From Candidatus Desantisiibacteriota bacterium (GTDB lineage Bacteria; JACRDZ01), in contig JACQWU010000150.1 of NCBI GenBank assembly GCA_016209155.1, positions 1-6,865 on the forward strand: a stretch of DNA of 6,865 nt, written 5' to 3'. Below, in pieces: positions 6,564-6,865 of this stretch (positions within the stretch are counted from its first letter, which is position 1; each line of letters opens with the position of its first letter). The notes under the pieces were generated by a model, which saw only the letters and a program-made list of their open reading frames with translations, was not told the DNA's origin and made no database searches. Position numbers and translations under genes: made by a program.

Positions 6564-6865
6564 GGTCTGGTTACATTAATCATATTGCCGGTTAAGGTAT
6601 TATTCGTTTCGATAGTTTCCTTATTTGCATTATTGTAATCAGCTATTGCTCCGATATAATATGTTCTTGCAGATAAACCTGACGGAATTGCAGCATTTGT
6701 TGTTATAGTGCTTGATGTTCCTCTTGCAAGACTTGTAATTGATACTGTACTTATTCGTGTGTCTGATGTTGTTATAACAGCATCTGTTGATAGATAAAGC
6801 CCGGTATAAGATGCTGACATCAATCCGACACCTTGATTCTTGACTGTCGAAGTTATAGATATTGA
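6560..6865 (-). CDS. C-terminal CARDB domain of a larger secreted protein (5' part outside window)
   Basis: The frame is open from the right window edge to a TAA at 6560, giving 101 residues that begin SISITSTVKNQGVGLMSAS and continue through GLYLSTDAVITTSDTR and YYIGAIADYNNANK to the C-terminus VTRP. This is one nearly complete CARDB unit. The ATG at 6823 is internal to the domain, so the gene starts beyond the window. The closest match in this window is the last CARDB unit at 1074-1421, with a 39-nt identical block (6629-6667 and 1143-1181). It lies about 42 nt upstream of the protease start and in the same direction, so the two genes may be co-transcribed. The N-terminal domains are not visible, so what it does beyond carrying a CARDB end is unknown. 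Confidence 0.85.
   Translation of the reverse strand, partial: SISITSTVKNQGVGLMSASYTGLYLSTDAVITTSDTRISTVSITSLARGTSSTITTNAAIPSGLSARTYYIGAIADYNNANKETIETNNTLTGNMINVTRP

Overview
The window is AT-rich bacterial DNA from an organism I cannot place. The pieces are the C-terminal half of a housekeeping glycolytic gene, a tiny membrane protein, and very large secreted multidomain proteins with LVIVD, IPT, PKD and CARDB modules. That style of surface or secreted protein is common in uncultured or deep-branching bacteria with large extracellular proteomes, but the sequence carries no rRNA or other lineage marker.

Layout. Positions 1-705 (+) hold the end of a glucose-6-phosphate isomerase gene whose 5' part lies outside the window. 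Positions 764-982 (-) encode a 72-residue protein with two membrane segments, convergent with pgi. Positions 1039-1064 form a perfect 11-bp palindrome with a 4-nt loop. From about 1074 to 6517 (-) lies one very large gene for a secreted subtilisin-like (S8) protease. Its order is signal peptide, propeptide, catalytic domain, PKD, first half of an IPT/TIG fold, 14 LVIVD beta-propeller repeats, second half of the IPT/TIG fold, two Ig/cadherin-like domains, then CARDB domains. Its 3' end is broken. The third CARDB unit lacks 136 nt relative to its sister units, which shifts the frame and stops the protein at 1514. The rest of that unit and a fourth CARDB unit stay open in another frame down to 1074. 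Positions 6560-6865 (-) are the 3' end of a second gene that also finishes in a CARDB unit; it lies just upstream of the protease in the same direction.

How the genes fit together. The CARDB-ended gene and the protease are co-oriented with about 42 nt between them and have near-identical C-terminal CARDB units. They look like a tandem pair of secreted proteins that share a module. The sugar isomerase and the small membrane protein look functionally unrelated. The points most worth a second look are the 136-nt deletion and frameshift in the CARDB array, the 14-repeat propeller inserted inside an IPT fold, and the REP-like palindrome just past the broken gene. I saw no CRISPR array, tRNA, rRNA or transposase gene.
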